Source of the DNA: UBA4416 sp036676295
GTDB taxonomy: Bacteria; Bacteroidota; Bacteroidia; B-17B0; Aurantibacillaceae
Assembly: GCA_036676295.1 (NCBI GenBank)
Contig: JAKFDE010000065.1
Location: 85,607-149,606 of the forward strand
Direction of reading: 5' to 3'
Length of the DNA: 64,000 nt
The notes below the pieces were generated by a model that saw nothing but the letters and a program-made list of their open reading frames with translations, made no database searches and had not been told where the DNA came from. This document shows, in pieces, positions 1 to 8,271 of the stretch. The position numbers and the translations under genes were made by a program. The first letter of the stretch is position 1; every line of letters begins with the position of its first letter.

Positions 1-305
1 TAGGTTGGGAATTCATATAACTTTTCGGTCCAGTTATTAAATACTACCCAACCTGTTTTGTAAGTGTAATCAGATACACCACGTTCATCGCCGGTTAAGT
101 TTACTTTCAAGCCAATGTGTCCTGCATCCACACGCTCCAACGAAAACGGATTGATGGCTGCAATGATGATCCCTAAAATAAAAACAAGAATTGGTCGGGT
201 TAACCATTTCATGCGTTCAACTTGAAGATTGAATTTATGTCTGGTAGCGTATAAAAGACCAATCGCAAAAACGGTAAAAGCAATAAAAATGTACAATGAG
301 ATCAT
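1..305 (-). CDS. SPFH/band-7 (prohibitin-like) protein, N-terminal part only
   Basis: The frame starts with ATG at 305 on the minus strand and runs off the left edge of the window, leaving 101 residues. A first hydrophobic segment (about residues 2-18) is followed by a second (about 37-52) and then by VDAGHIGLKVNLTGDERG, which resembles the start of an SPFH domain as seen in prohibitin-like proteins. Family members form ring-shaped membrane scaffolds that organise proteases or other membrane complexes. The gene starts 5 bases after the stop of the small membrane gene at 310-501, so the two are probably co-transcribed. The family assignment rests on the first 100 residues only. Confidence 0.75.
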   Translation of the reverse strand, partial: MISLYIFIAFTVFAIGLLYATRHKFNLQVERMKWLTRPILVFILGIIIAAINPFSLERVDAGHIGLKVNLTGDERGVSDYTYKTGWVVFNNWTEKLYEFPT

Positions 306-309
306 AAGT

Positions 310-501
310 TTAAGAGTTTAAATGTTTAATAATTTGTTTAACTAAGTACACTAAAAAGGCCACGGTAACAATGAACATCACAGCCGATAAAGCGTATTGT
401 AAATACACATTAAGCGGTCGGTTGATGCAATATTCAAAAAATAAACTGATGACGGCAATCATCAGAATAGTGAGTAAGGATAATTTGATGAAATCTTTCA
501 T
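310..501 (-). CDS. Small two-helix membrane protein, unknown function
   Basis: This 63-residue protein has two predicted membrane helices (about residues 8-24 and 33-54) separated by a short loop containing a cysteine, and a short basic C-terminus. I do not recognise a family. Its stop lies 5 bases before the start of the SPFH-type gene, so it is likely the first gene of a two-gene unit. Upstream lies a nested inverted repeat at 576-754. Confidence 0.6.
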   Translation of the reverse strand: MKDFIKLSLLTILMIAVISLFFEYCINRPLNVYLQYALSAVMFIVTVAFLVYLVKQIIKHLNS

Positions 502-575
502 AGGATGTGATGAATCAATTTGATTGTGTTAATCAAATATATTGAATTTTTTTGTTGGATTTTATAATTGTTAGT

Positions 576-754
576 ATAGAACACAGATGACACAGATATT
601 TATGATTTTAGATAATAATTTTTTGTCTCATCGAGCGAAGTCGAGATGCCTTGTTTGTTCTCGACTTCGCTCGAACTGACAAATTGCTATTTTATAAATA
701 GAATAGACATAAAATCATAACCAATCACATTAATCAGCGTTATCTGAGTTCTAT
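576..754. repeat. Nested palindromic interspersed repeat
   Basis: The outer arms at 576-610 and 710-754 are imperfect inverted copies of each other, with a CACAGAT-type core and an ATGATTTTA end. Inside sits a perfect 15-bp stem (TCGAGCGAAGTCGAG at 631-645, its complement at 660-674) with a 14-base loop. From memory, both the acacagat-type and cgagcgaagtcgag-type motifs recur between genes in Bacteroidota genomes. The block has no coding potential and fills most of the gap between two minus-strand genes. Confidence 0.7.
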
Positions 755-765
755 AAAAAATAGAA

Positions 766-1491
766 TTAACCAATGCTTTCCATCCGTTTTTTAAACGTAA
801 TCACATTTGTATTAGGCTGATCAGATTCTACCAAACCATCTTTTAATCGAACAATGCGATGAGCGTGCAAGGCAATGTCTTCTTCGTGCGTTACTAAAAT
901 AATGGTGTTCCCGTTTTTATGGATCTCTTCAAACAAACCCATAATTTCCACAGAGGTTTTACTGTCTAAGTTTCCGGTAGGCTCATCGGCTAAAATAATA
1001 GCAGGATTATTTACCAAAGCTCTGGCAATGGCCACACGTTGGCGCTGTCCACCTGATAGTTCGTTTGGTTTGTGGCTCATACGGTTGCCTAAGCCAACCT
1101 GTTCCAACACTTTTTTTGCCATTTCCTCGCGCTTTGTTTTTTCAATGCCAGAGTACACCAAAGGCAACATCACGTTTTCTAAAGTAGAAGAACGGGGCAA
1201 TAAATTAAAAGTTTGAAAAACGAAGCCTATTTGTTTGTTACGTACTTCGGCCAATTCATTATCACTCATTTGAGCAACTGATAAACCATTTAATATGTAA
1301 GTTCCGGAGCTTGGGGAATCTAAACAACCCAACATATTCATTAAGGTTGATTTTCCGCTTCCGCTGGGACCCATTAAGGCAACGTATTCATTTTTGAAAA
1401 TGTTTAAAGAAACACCGCTGAGGGCATGAATTTCTTCGGTGCCAATTTTGTATTCCTTTTTTATATCGTTGAGTTCAATAATGGGTGTCAT
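766..1491 (-). CDS. ABC transporter ATP-binding protein, LolD/MacB/FtsE type
   Basis: This 241-residue ATPase carries every nucleotide-binding motif: Walker A GPSGSGKST at 41-49, Q-loop Gln93, signature LSGGQ at 145-149, Walker B IILADE at 165-170 followed by the D-loop, and the switch His at 202. The PTGNLDS sequence after Walker B is typical of the LolD/MacB/FtsE group, whose members pair with FtsX-type permeases for lipoprotein release, macrolide efflux or cell-wall signalling. No permease gene lies next to it here, so the partner and substrate are unknown. A candidate -7 element, TATCTTTA, lies just upstream of the ATG. Confidence 0.93.
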   Translation of the reverse strand: MTPIIELNDIKKEYKIGTEEIHALSGVSLNIFKNEYVALMGPSGSGKSTLMNMLGCLDSPSSGTYILNGLSVAQMSDNELAEVRNKQIGFVFQTFNLLPRSSTLENVMLPLVYSGIEKTKREEMAKKVLEQVGLGNRMSHKPNELSGGQRQRVAIARALVNNPAIILADEPTGNLDSKTSVEIMGLFEEIHKNGNTIILVTHEEDIALHAHRIVRLKDGLVESDQPNTNVITFKKRMESIG

Positions 1492-1563
1492 AATGTAAAG
1501 ATACTCTTTTTATAAAATGCGAAAAGGGAATTATTTCACTGGTAATTACATTGGATTAGTGGT

Positions 1564-2169
1564 TTAATTAAACCTATACCCAAGCTTCACCGAATTCCCG
1601 GTAAATGTAAACGTCGCGTTTTTCAACAGAGGATCCAGATGACGTTTTCTGTTTCTGTTATGAAATAGGGTCATAAATGTGTCAAATACAAACAAGCCTG
1701 CGCCTTGTATCATAACGGAATTTCCGTAAGCATTTAATCGTTGGCTTGTTTTGCTGTCTGTTTGGTTTTTTGAAACCTGTGTTAAATAAGCGCCACCGCT
1801 TATATAAACAACATCCAATAAGGCATTGGCTAAAAATAATTTCTCAAAGGTGGTTTGTTTCTTTTGCAGGTCAAAAAGAGAAGCGGCACTTTTTTGTTTA
1901 TTGAACACGCTTGGTAAAGCAATTCCCAAATTGATGGCTCCCCATGCCGCATTCATTAAATGAAATTGTTGATCTTCAAATTTAGCAGACGTTCCATAAC
2001 CAATGGCACCACTTACTAAATTAGCACCACCCCATGATGAAAGAACGATCATACCATTGTGGTTGATCTTGTATTGCTTGTCTTCAAATGGGATCAGCTT
2101 GCTGTCGGTTTGAGCAAAACCCTTGGTGGAAATTAAAATGATTGCTATAATGCTAATGTAAATTTTCAT
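1564..2169 (-). CDS. Exported or membrane protein of unknown function
   Basis: The 201-residue product starts with a signal peptide (about residues 1-19, ending GFA before QTDS). The rest holds three or four moderately hydrophobic helices, including Gly- and Asn-rich segments such as SSWGGANLVSGAIGYG and NAAWGAINLGIALPS, which suggests a small integral membrane protein. I believe similar proteins of unknown function occur in other Bacteroidota but cannot name the family with certainty. It ends 73 bases before the ABC ATPase gene on the same strand. A terminator for the preceding gene lies at 2200-2227. Confidence 0.7.
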   Translation of the reverse strand: MKIYISIIAIILISTKGFAQTDSKLIPFEDKQYKINHNGMIVLSSWGGANLVSGAIGYGTSAKFEDQQFHLMNAAWGAINLGIALPSVFNKQKSAASLFDLQKKQTTFEKLFLANALLDVVYISGGAYLTQVSKNQTDSKTSQRLNAYGNSVMIQGAGLFVFDTFMTLFHNRNRKRHLDPLLKNATFTFTGNSVKLGYRFN

Positions 2170-2199
2170 AATGCTTCTTACGTAAATTTATACAAATAA

Positions 2200-2227
2200 A
2201 AAAGGTTCTCAAAATTGAGAACCTTTT
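2200..2227 (-). terminator. Intrinsic terminator after the secreted hydrolase
   Basis: AAAAGGTTCTCAA at 2200-2212 pairs perfectly with its complement at 2215-2227. The A-rich left flank supplies a U-tract on the minus strand. It lies 18 bases beyond the stop at 2246. Confidence 0.8.
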
Positions 2228-2245
2228 AAATTGCAGTGGAGTAGT

Positions 2246-3478
2246 TTAATACTTTACAAGTTTTTGAATGTATTTTTTTTCATGATTGGAGATCACTAAA
2301 AAATAAATTCCGCTATCAAGGGTTTCAATATTAAGTGTTATTTCTCTTCGGTTTTCATCAATGGCAGAGTTATAAACGATTTGTCCGGTAGTGTTAATGA
2401 TCTCTAATTTTAAATTGGAAAGTGATTCGTTATTAAAATTAATAGTCACCGTATTATGTGTTGGATTTGGAAAAACAGAATAGAATGAACTCACGGATTC
2501 TTTGATGCCGGTAGCTATACAAGTTATGTCGCCTAATTTTTTTAAGCCGGCACGCAAACTGGAAACGGTGTTTACCGAATCCATAAAACGTTGTCCTGCC
2601 GGGCAATCATTTTTTAATTGGTTATCTAAAAAGTTTTGTAAATAATTCATGTATCTCGGAAATGCTAAGGCGTTAGATACCTGATTGCCGCAGCCTGAAG
2701 TGCCTTGTCCTAAGGTGCAATTACCATTTGTGCCGTTCCCAAAATCGCAATGCGTTAATTGAGTTAAGATCACATGAAATTTTTTGGTTGAAGCTAAAGC
2801 ATTGTAATGACCATTTTGTACCGTGGTATCGGCCACACAATCTCTGGCACCTGATATAACCAATGTAGGAACGGTAACTAATGAGGCTGATGAAATAGAA
2901 GAAGGGTTAGTGGTGGCTGCGGCAAAATTAAATAAGCAGGTGATGGAGGTATTATTAGCAGCTGCTAAATAAGAACTACCGGCTCCCATGGAGTGACCGC
3001 CGATGGCAGATTTTTGAGCTACTTTTCCATTAAAGGTAAGTAATACAGATGGTGTTGAAACGGTATTTAAATTCATACCGGCATTAGCCAAATATTTTAA
3101 GTCTGCTCCAAATTCAGCATGTGTAGGCGAAAAACTACCTTCTGTTCGTGGTAATAAAACAATGTATCCTTTTGAGGCAAGTTGATTGTAGATGTTATCA
3201 TACGAATCCCAACCCATAACAAAACCATGACCAATAACAACTACAGGAAATTGTCCTGCAACCACCGGTTGATTATTGCCGGCAGTTGTTGCCGGGTAAT
3301 ATACTTCTGTGCCGATGTCTCTGCCTGATGCGGTATTAGTGGTAACACCCCCGGAAATGGCATAGCCACCTGTTCGGCCGACATCTTTAAAATTAATACT
3401 CATGTGTCCAACAGCAAACGGTTGCGATAGCATGGATAGTGAAAGGGCAGAGAAAATAAGTAAAAGTTGTTTTTTCAT
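2246..3478 (-). CDS. T9SS-exported alpha/beta hydrolase (dienelactone-hydrolase/PAF-AH/cutinase-like)
   Basis: The 410-residue protein has a signal peptide (about 1-18), an alpha/beta-hydrolase domain and a type A T9SS sorting domain (about 333-410, starting VFPNPTHNTVTINF and ending KLVKY). The nucleophile elbow GGHSMGAG places the serine at 163. The oxyanion segment HGF is at 84-86, an Asp candidate lies in ISGARDCVAD (213 or 217), and the likely catalytic His is 243 in LTHCDFG. The cysteine-rich stretch near 240-265 could form disulfides outside the cell. Substrate is unknown; esters or polyesters fit the fold. It would be carried to the cell surface by the T9SS. Confidence 0.88.
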   Translation of the reverse strand: MKKQLLLIFSALSLSMLSQPFAVGHMSINFKDVGRTGGYAISGGVTTNTASGRDIGTEVYYPATTAGNNQPVVAGQFPVVVIGHGFVMGWDSYDNIYNQLASKGYIVLLPRTEGSFSPTHAEFGADLKYLANAGMNLNTVSTPSVLLTFNGKVAQKSAIGGHSMGAGSSYLAAANNTSITCLFNFAAATTNPSSISSASLVTVPTLVISGARDCVADTTVQNGHYNALASTKKFHVILTQLTHCDFGNGTNGNCTLGQGTSGCGNQVSNALAFPRYMNYLQNFLDNQLKNDCPAGQRFMDSVNTVSSLRAGLKKLGDITCIATGIKESVSSFYSVFPNPTHNTVTINFNNESLSNLKLEIINTTGQIVYNSAIDENRREITLNIETLDSGIYFLVISNHEKKYIQKLVKY

Positions 3479-3639
3479 AGTTTAAGTTTTTTTGGTAAAT
3501 CTATATCACACGAATCAATTTATGCACGCATAGTTTATGCGGTTATCTCAGTTAAAGCAATTTGTAGCAAGGTTGTAGAACGCTTACAGAATAATAAACT
3601 TATTCGGTTTAGAAGAATGAAGTGGTTTGATATAAGCAC

Positions 3640-3679
3640 AAAAAAAAGATGGTCATCTGTTGTTAATCAGATGACCATC
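3640..3679 (-). terminator. Intrinsic terminator after the coiled-coil lipoprotein gene
   Basis: A perfect 12-bp stem (GATGGTCATCTG at 3648-3659, its complement at 3668-3679) with an 8-base loop is flanked by A and T runs on both sides. It sits 23 bases downstream of the minus-strand stop at 3702. Confidence 0.85.
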
Positions 3680-3701
3680 TTTTTTTTAAAGGGAAAAAAT
3701 A

Positions 3702-4565
3702 TTATTCGATAATAATAACTAAGTATTTAGAGTTCGACCAGAATTCTTCAGCGTTTGTGATCTCAATTTTTTCAACTTTTGTTTTATCACCAACTAATTT
3801 GTAAGAACTTGAAGGATGAGAAGAAACAACTTTTGCGCTTTTAGCACCAATATTAATAGAAGTTGTTTTAGATACATCTACTTTAGTGAAATAATCTTTG
3901 TTTAGATCATCTTTTACTTTAGTTGATTTACCTATTCCAATAAAACCACCTTCTTTGGTTATTACACCTTTTTCTTTCAATTCTTTAGATGTACCAAAAG
4001 CATAATATGCTGTGTTTAATTTTTCTGTTTTATTAGTGCTTTCAGCTTCTACTGTTTCTAAATTCATTTGAATGTTACTTAACTCAATGTTTTTAGATTC
4101 TAATGCAGATTTTAATTCAGCAATTTCGCCATCTTTAGCATCTATCTGAGATTGTAAGTTTGCGATCATTTCTTCTAACCCTTTAATTTTTGAGTTAGAG
4201 TCTTTTAATTTTTTAGACAAAGAACCAATACGGTTTTTGTTTTTAGCCATTAGATCATAGATCGCTTGAATATCTTCTTTGATCTGCTCTTCTTTGCTTT
4301 TCACATCACCACTTTTGGAAGAAGCCGTTACGATTTTCTCTTTTTCTTTAATGGCATTTAAATTATCCTGAATCTCATTAAAAGAGCTAACAAACTCTTG
4401 TAAAGCTGCTTCTTTTTCTGATAATTGTCCACTCAATTCTCCGGCAACGTTAGATAAGCTGTCAGCTAAAGGATTAGCTTCTTTCTCGCCACCTCCACAA
4501 GATGGTGTAAATAAACATGTCGCAGATATTACTGCAGCAACAATGATCAATTTTATAGTTTTCAT
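3702..4565 (-). CDS. Coiled-coil lipoprotein
   Basis: The 287-residue precursor has a lipoprotein signal ending TPSC, with the lipidated cysteine at 23 followed by GGGE. Residues about 35-185 form a long heptad-rich coiled coil. The C-terminal hundred residues form a compact beta-rich domain (YYAFGTSKELKEKGVI, then GGFIGIGKST and a final LVIIIE strand). Similar proteins are widespread in Bacteroidota; some relatives are annotated as Cbp1-like collagen-binding adhesins, but I do not regard that function as shown here. It has its own terminator and a candidate promoter element just upstream, so it looks monocistronic. Confidence 0.8.
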   Translation of the reverse strand: MKTIKLIIVAAVISATCLFTPSCGGGEKEANPLADSLSNVAGELSGQLSEKEAALQEFVSSFNEIQDNLNAIKEKEKIVTASSKSGDVKSKEEQIKEDIQAIYDLMAKNKNRIGSLSKKLKDSNSKIKGLEEMIANLQSQIDAKDGEIAELKSALESKNIELSNIQMNLETVEAESTNKTEKLNTAYYAFGTSKELKEKGVITKEGGFIGIGKSTKVKDDLNKDYFTKVDVSKTTSINIGAKSAKVVSSHPSSSYKLVGDKTKVEKIEITNAEEFWSNSKYLVIIIE

Positions 4566-4585
4566 AGATTTAGATTAATTTTTGA

Positions 4586-4593
4586 CAAATGTA
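4586..4593 (-). promoter_or_regulatory. Candidate -7 element of the coiled-coil lipoprotein gene
   Basis: On the minus strand this reads TACATTTG, a match to the Bacteroidota -7 consensus TAnnTTTG, 20 bases before the ATG at 4565. A TTTC rather than TTTG lies about 18 bases further upstream, so the -33 box is weak. Confidence 0.45.
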
Positions 4594-4666
4594 TTCATTA
4601 ATACCTATAGAAAGAGGAGGTAACCGTATTTTTCACATTTTTTTTATGTTTATATTTACACAGCTT

Positions 4667-5278
4667 ATGAACAAAATTTCGACTTTTTTCAAAAGATCAA
4701 ATATTACGTCTTATTTGGTTGTTATTGCTTTAACCCTAACTATTTCTTTATTGTTATTAAAGAATTGCTCTCCCAAAGAAACAGTTACGGAAACAAATGA
4801 TATTGCCATTACTAAAATTCAAGCGATTGGTAAGATGGAACTGGTAAAGCTTAACATAAAAGATGTGTTGGAATATTCCATTAAACGTGATTATTTGCCC
4901 GATTCAAAAATATTATTAGTGGTAAGTGGCGAAATAGCCGGCTGCATTGATCTGACCAAAATAGATGCAAAAAAGATCATTCACACTGATTCCTTAATAA
5001 AAATTACCTTGCCTAAACCCGAAATCTGCTATTATAAGATCGATCATCAAAAAAGTAAGATCTATAATGCTACCACGTATTTCATGCTGGATAATGAACT
5101 GGCATTAACTCAATTGGTTTATAAACGAGCTGAAAATTATTTTAAAAGTGATAGTTTGAATCAGATCGTGTTTAAAGAAACGGAACTCAATGCTCAAAAA
5201 ATATTGAAACCATTGTTAGAGAGCATTACCAAAAAAAGAGTAGAGGTAAGTTTTGATAAATCAATGATAAAAAACTAA
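4667..5278 (+). CDS. DUF4230-like membrane-anchored protein
   Basis: I choose the ATG at 4667 (203 residues) over an in-frame ATG at 4589, because the upstream extension is not protein-like and contains the promoter-like sequence TATATTTAC. One membrane anchor (about 18-35) precedes a soluble domain. The pattern KILLVVSGEIAGCIDLTKID followed by ITLPKPEICYYKIDH fits DUF4230, a family of unknown function in which a short beta-domain follows an N-terminal anchor. It is separated by 3 bases from the next gene, so the two are co-transcribed. Confidence 0.75.
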   Translation: MNKISTFFKRSNITSYLVVIALTLTISLLLLKNCSPKETVTETNDIAITKIQAIGKMELVKLNIKDVLEYSIKRDYLPDSKILLVVSGEIAGCIDLTKIDAKKIIHTDSLIKITLPKPEICYYKIDHQKSKIYNATTYFMLDNELALTQLVYKRAENYFKSDSLNQIVFKETELNAQKILKPLLESITKKRVEVSFDKSMIKN

Positions 5279-5281
5279 AGA

Positions 5282-5821
5282 ATGTCAGTTTTTGCCAGGC
5301 GTTTATTATCTTTTGTGTTGCTTGGAGGTTTGTGCTGCCACTTTGTTTTGATTTTTATATACAGCTCTCCAATAAAGTTCCGATCCGAAAAAATAAAATT
5401 TGTAAGTAATTATTACACGTATCCGTTTTTTCATCAAAGCTGGAATTTATTTGTGCCGGCACCCAAAGCCGAATTTCATTTATATGTGAGGTATTATGGT
5501 AAAGATAAATGGTATAGTTGGCAAGATGTATTTCAAACGCAACTTAATAAACGCCGTAATAATCCCATTAAAGGTGCCGAATTGAAAGTGCTATTGTTTT
5601 CTACTGATATGAATTACCTCAGCGGATCATTAAGCGAAACCTCGCGTGTATATGAGGTTGAACCAATGGATGTAAATTTTCAAATATTAAAACATGCTGT
5701 TAAGCAATACATTGTTAACTATAAGTGTATGAAAAAAGCAACAACATTTGAGATCATATTTGTGAGAATAGAAAACAAACAAAAAATAATACAGTACTAT
5801 AAAAACTTGTCGTTACATTAA
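5282..5821 (+). CDS. Membrane-anchored protein, possible partner of the HTTM protein (DUF5819-like)
   Basis: The 179-residue product has an N-terminal membrane helix (about 8-28) and a soluble domain with the segment SWNLFVPAPKAEFHLYVRYY. The W-x-x-F-x-P-x-P pattern resembles DUF5819-type proteins, which I recall being encoded next to HTTM (gamma-carboxylase-like) genes in other bacteria. It starts 3 bases after the DUF4230 gene, and its stop overlaps the probable start of the HTTM gene. The family name is tentative; the gene context is the firmer evidence. Confidence 0.65.
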   Translation: MSVFARRLLSFVLLGGLCCHFVLIFIYSSPIKFRSEKIKFVSNYYTYPFFHQSWNLFVPAPKAEFHLYVRYYGKDKWYSWQDVFQTQLNKRRNNPIKGAELKVLLFSTDMNYLSGSLSETSRVYEVEPMDVNFQILKHAVKQYIVNYKCMKKATTFEIIFVRIENKQKIIQYYKNLSLH

Positions 5822-6683
5822 TAAACTGCTTACATATTTATACCAAACTAAAAATCAAACCAAAGAGATTTCATGGTTTAGAAATGTGCTGTATTTATTT
5901 TTAATTTACAGGGCAACTGTTTATGCTTTGAATTTTAGATCACTGTTTTCTGCTCATCGATTGATCTTTCATCATACGCAACATGCCGGTTTTAAAAATG
6001 ATCTGGCTTTTGTTTTAACGAATCATTATACCGTTTATCTGGGAATATTTTTCATTGTATTGATTGGCGTCTTATCATTGATCGGCCTTTTTAAAAGATC
6101 AAACTATCTCACTAATTGTTTGCTTTGGTTTACAATTGTCAATACCAATAATTTTTTATACCCAACCTTAACAGCAGGCGATTATTTATTGAATCAGCTT
6201 TTGTTTTTTAATATATTTTTCTCGATCACAAATTCAAACAATAATAGTGTTCAGGATGTAAAAACTATTTTTCATAATGTTGCATTAGTGGGGATCAAAG
6301 TTCAAATTTGTTTAGCATATTTTTTAGCCGGCTGGTTTAAATTAACTGATGCCGATTGGTTAGAAGGAATGGCGGTGTACCAAACCTTTCAATTACCGGA
6401 ATATTCAAATGCTCTGTTGCAAAACATCCCACAAAGTATTTGTATGATCTTAGCTTACGCCACTTTAGTGTACCAATTGTTGTTTTCTATTTTAATTTGG
6501 GTAAGGCCATTTAAAATCTACTTATTTGCTTTTGGTATTATTCAACATTTGATCATTGCTTTTGGTATGGGTTTATTCTCATTTGGTATCATCATGATCA
6601 TTTGTTACATTTTGTTTTTGAAGTATGATTATTCTCCTACGAATTTTGCAGATGGGGCAGAGAAAGAGATCTGCGAGGATTAG
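5817..6683 (+). CDS. HTTM-domain (vitamin K-dependent gamma-carboxylase-like) membrane protein, probable ATT start
   Basis: This multi-pass protein has about six or seven membrane helices and the segment FLAGWFKLTDADWLEGMAVY, which fits the HTTM domain shared with vitamin K-dependent gamma-carboxylase. The first GTG (5886) would begin inside the first helix. Reading upstream, the frame stays open to 5790 and gives a natural amphipathic N-terminus, NKLLTYLYQTKNQTKEISWF, directly after ATT at 5817, which overlaps the TAA of the upstream gene. I therefore place the start at 5817 (288 residues). There is no ATG, GTG or TTG upstream of 5886. The substrate is unknown. Confidence 0.7.
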   Translation: MNKLLTYLYQTKNQTKEISWFRNVLYLFLIYRATVYALNFRSLFSAHRLIFHHTQHAGFKNDLAFVLTNHYTVYLGIFFIVLIGVLSLIGLFKRSNYLTNCLLWFTIVNTNNFLYPTLTAGDYLLNQLLFFNIFFSITNSNNNSVQDVKTIFHNVALVGIKVQICLAYFLAGWFKLTDADWLEGMAVYQTFQLPEYSNALLQNIPQSICMILAYATLVYQLLFSILIWVRPFKIYLFAFGIIQHLIIAFGMGLFSFGIIMIICYILFLKYDYSPTNFADGAEKEICED

Positions 6684-6750
6684 CGAAATCTGTGAGCCAA
6701 TAATCTTTATCTATATTTCATATTCCAACAATAAATTATAACTTCGTGCC

Positions 6751-7843
6751 ATGTTTACAACAGACCAACTAAAGGACCTTCAAGAGCGACAAATCGCACT
6801 GAAGGGGTTTCTTTGACTACGATAAGAAAAGTCACGAGTTAAGAGAACTCGAAGAAAAAACTCTTGATCCAAATTTCTGGACAGATTCCAAAAAAGCCGA
6901 AGCAGTATTAAAAGAAGTGAAATCACGAAAATCGTGGATCACGGCTTATGATAAATTAGCCCGAGCGGTTGATGATCTCGTTACCATGTACGAATTTTAT
7001 AAAAGTGGAGATGCTACCGAAGCGGATGCTGAAGAGTTATATCAGGCTGCTTTAAAAATACTGGATGATGTAGAGTTTAAAAACATGCTCAACTCACCGG
7101 ATGATGCTTTGAGTTGTGTATTGCAGATCAATGCAGGAGCGGGAGGAACTGAAAGTTGCGATTGGGCAAGTATGCTCGAACGGATGTATACGATGTGGGC
7201 CGAAAAAAACGGATTTAAGTTAACGGAGTTGGATCGCACTGATGGTGATGTGGCGGGTATTAAATCAGTATCCATACAAATTGATGGCGATTATGCTTAC
7301 GGTAATTTAAAAGGAGAAAATGGCGTGCATCGTTTGGTGCGTATCAGTCCATTCGATTCTAATGCTAAACGCCATACCTCTTTTGCATCGGTATATGTGT
7401 ATCCGGTTGTGGATGATACGATAGAAATTAATATTCATCCAAACGATATAGAAATGAGTACTTCACGAAGTGGAGGTGCCGGTGGACAAAACGTTAATAA
7501 AGTTGAATCTAAAGTGCAATTAACTCATAAGCCTACAGGTATTGTGGTTGTTTGTCAGGTAGAACGCTCACAACTCGGCAATAGAGAAAAAGCCATGCAA
7601 ATGTTACGCTCTCAGTTGTATGAATTAGAGATGCGTAAACGTAATGAAGCCAGGGATGCTGTGGAAGAAGGGAAAATGAAAATAGAGTGGGGCTCTCAAA
7701 TTCGCAGTTATGTATTGCACCCTTATAAATTAGTGAACGATCATCGTACGGAATTAAAAATAAATGACGCCGAAGGCGTATTGAATGGTAACATTGATGA
7801 ATTATTGAAAACCTTTTTAATGAGTCAGGGAAAACGAAAATAG
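6751..7843 (+). CDS. prfB: Peptide chain release factor 2, programmed +1 frameshift
   Basis: RF2 ends translation at UGA and UAA. The gene starts at ATG 6751 (MFTTDQLKDLQ) and reaches an in-frame TGA at 6814-6816 after 21 codons. The slippery context AAGGGG-TTT-CTT-TGA-C is the classic RF2 autoregulatory site: a Shine-Dalgarno-like AGGGG three bases before CTT, then TGA C. Shifting +1 (joining 6751-6813 to 6815-7843) gives 363 residues. The downstream frame has the stop-codon recognition motif SPF in RISPFDS and the catalytic GGQ in SGGAGGQNVNK. A GTG at 6917 could be mistaken for the start of a shorter protein. The gene is full length. Confidence 0.97.
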
Positions 7844-7851
7844 GATTGTCA

Positions 7852-7870
7852 TGCTGAACTTGTTTCAGCA
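7852..7870. repeat. Short palindromic intergenic repeat
   Basis: TGCTGAA at 7852-7858 pairs with TTCAGCA at 7864-7870 around a short loop. The motif gtcatgctgaacttgtttca is a familiar dispersed intergenic sequence in many bacteria. It lies 8 bases after the prfB stop and may also act as a weak 3' hairpin. Confidence 0.6.
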
Positions 7871-7908
7871 TCTCAGTTCTAAAAACTTCATTAATAAGAA
7901 ATGAAATC

Positions 7909-8271
7909 ATGAAAAATAAAATTCAAATATTATATAACCCCCGCTGCTCTAAATGCCGCGAAGCTTTAAGTTTATTGGAAGGTGAAAATTGCGAAGTTGA
8001 AATTGTTGAGTATTTAAAAGAAACTCTTACTAAAAAGGAATTAAAATCTATTTTAGCGAAGTTGGGATTAAAAGCGTTTGACATTGTTAGAAAAAAAGAA
8101 GAGCTCTATCTTAAAAAATTCAATAACAAAAAATTCACTAACGAAGAGTGGATCCAACTTCTTATAGAAAACCCTATTTTAATTGAACGTCCCATCGTCA
8201 TCGATGGTTATAAAGCCATTGTTGGAAGACCCCCAGAACTGGTAGTTGATTTGTTGAATAGGAAGAAATAA
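7909..8271 (+). CDS. arsC: Arsenate reductase, glutaredoxin-coupled ArsC family
   Basis: The 120-residue protein is the usual length for the ArsC/Spx thioredoxin-fold family. The N-terminal NPRCSKCREAL holds the presumed catalytic Cys13 (equivalent to Cys12 of E. coli plasmid ArsC) and a second Cys16. Three arginines at 61, 94 and 107 correspond closely to the arsenate-binding Arg60/94/107 of E. coli ArsC, within IERPIV and VGRPPE. The enzyme would reduce arsenate to arsenite with glutathione/glutaredoxin or an equivalent thiol. It is not in an ars operon here, so a housekeeping thiol-oxidoreductase role is also possible. Confidence 0.85.
   Translation: MKNKIQILYNPRCSKCREALSLLEGENCEVEIVEYLKETLTKKELKSILAKLGLKAFDIVRKKEELYLKKFNNKKFTNEEWIQLLIENPILIERPIVIDGYKAIVGRPPELVVDLLNRKK

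Noticed and set aside
875..1216. A 113-codon plus-strand frame antisense to the ABC ATPase gene
   Set aside because: The minus strand encodes a complete ATPase with all motifs; the antisense frame shows no protein features.
4589..4666. Upstream ATG extension of the DUF4230 gene
   Set aside because: It runs through promoter-like sequence and adds an implausible N-terminus before the membrane anchor.
7042..7275. A 77-codon minus-strand frame inside prfB
   Set aside because: Antisense of a conserved gene; no features.
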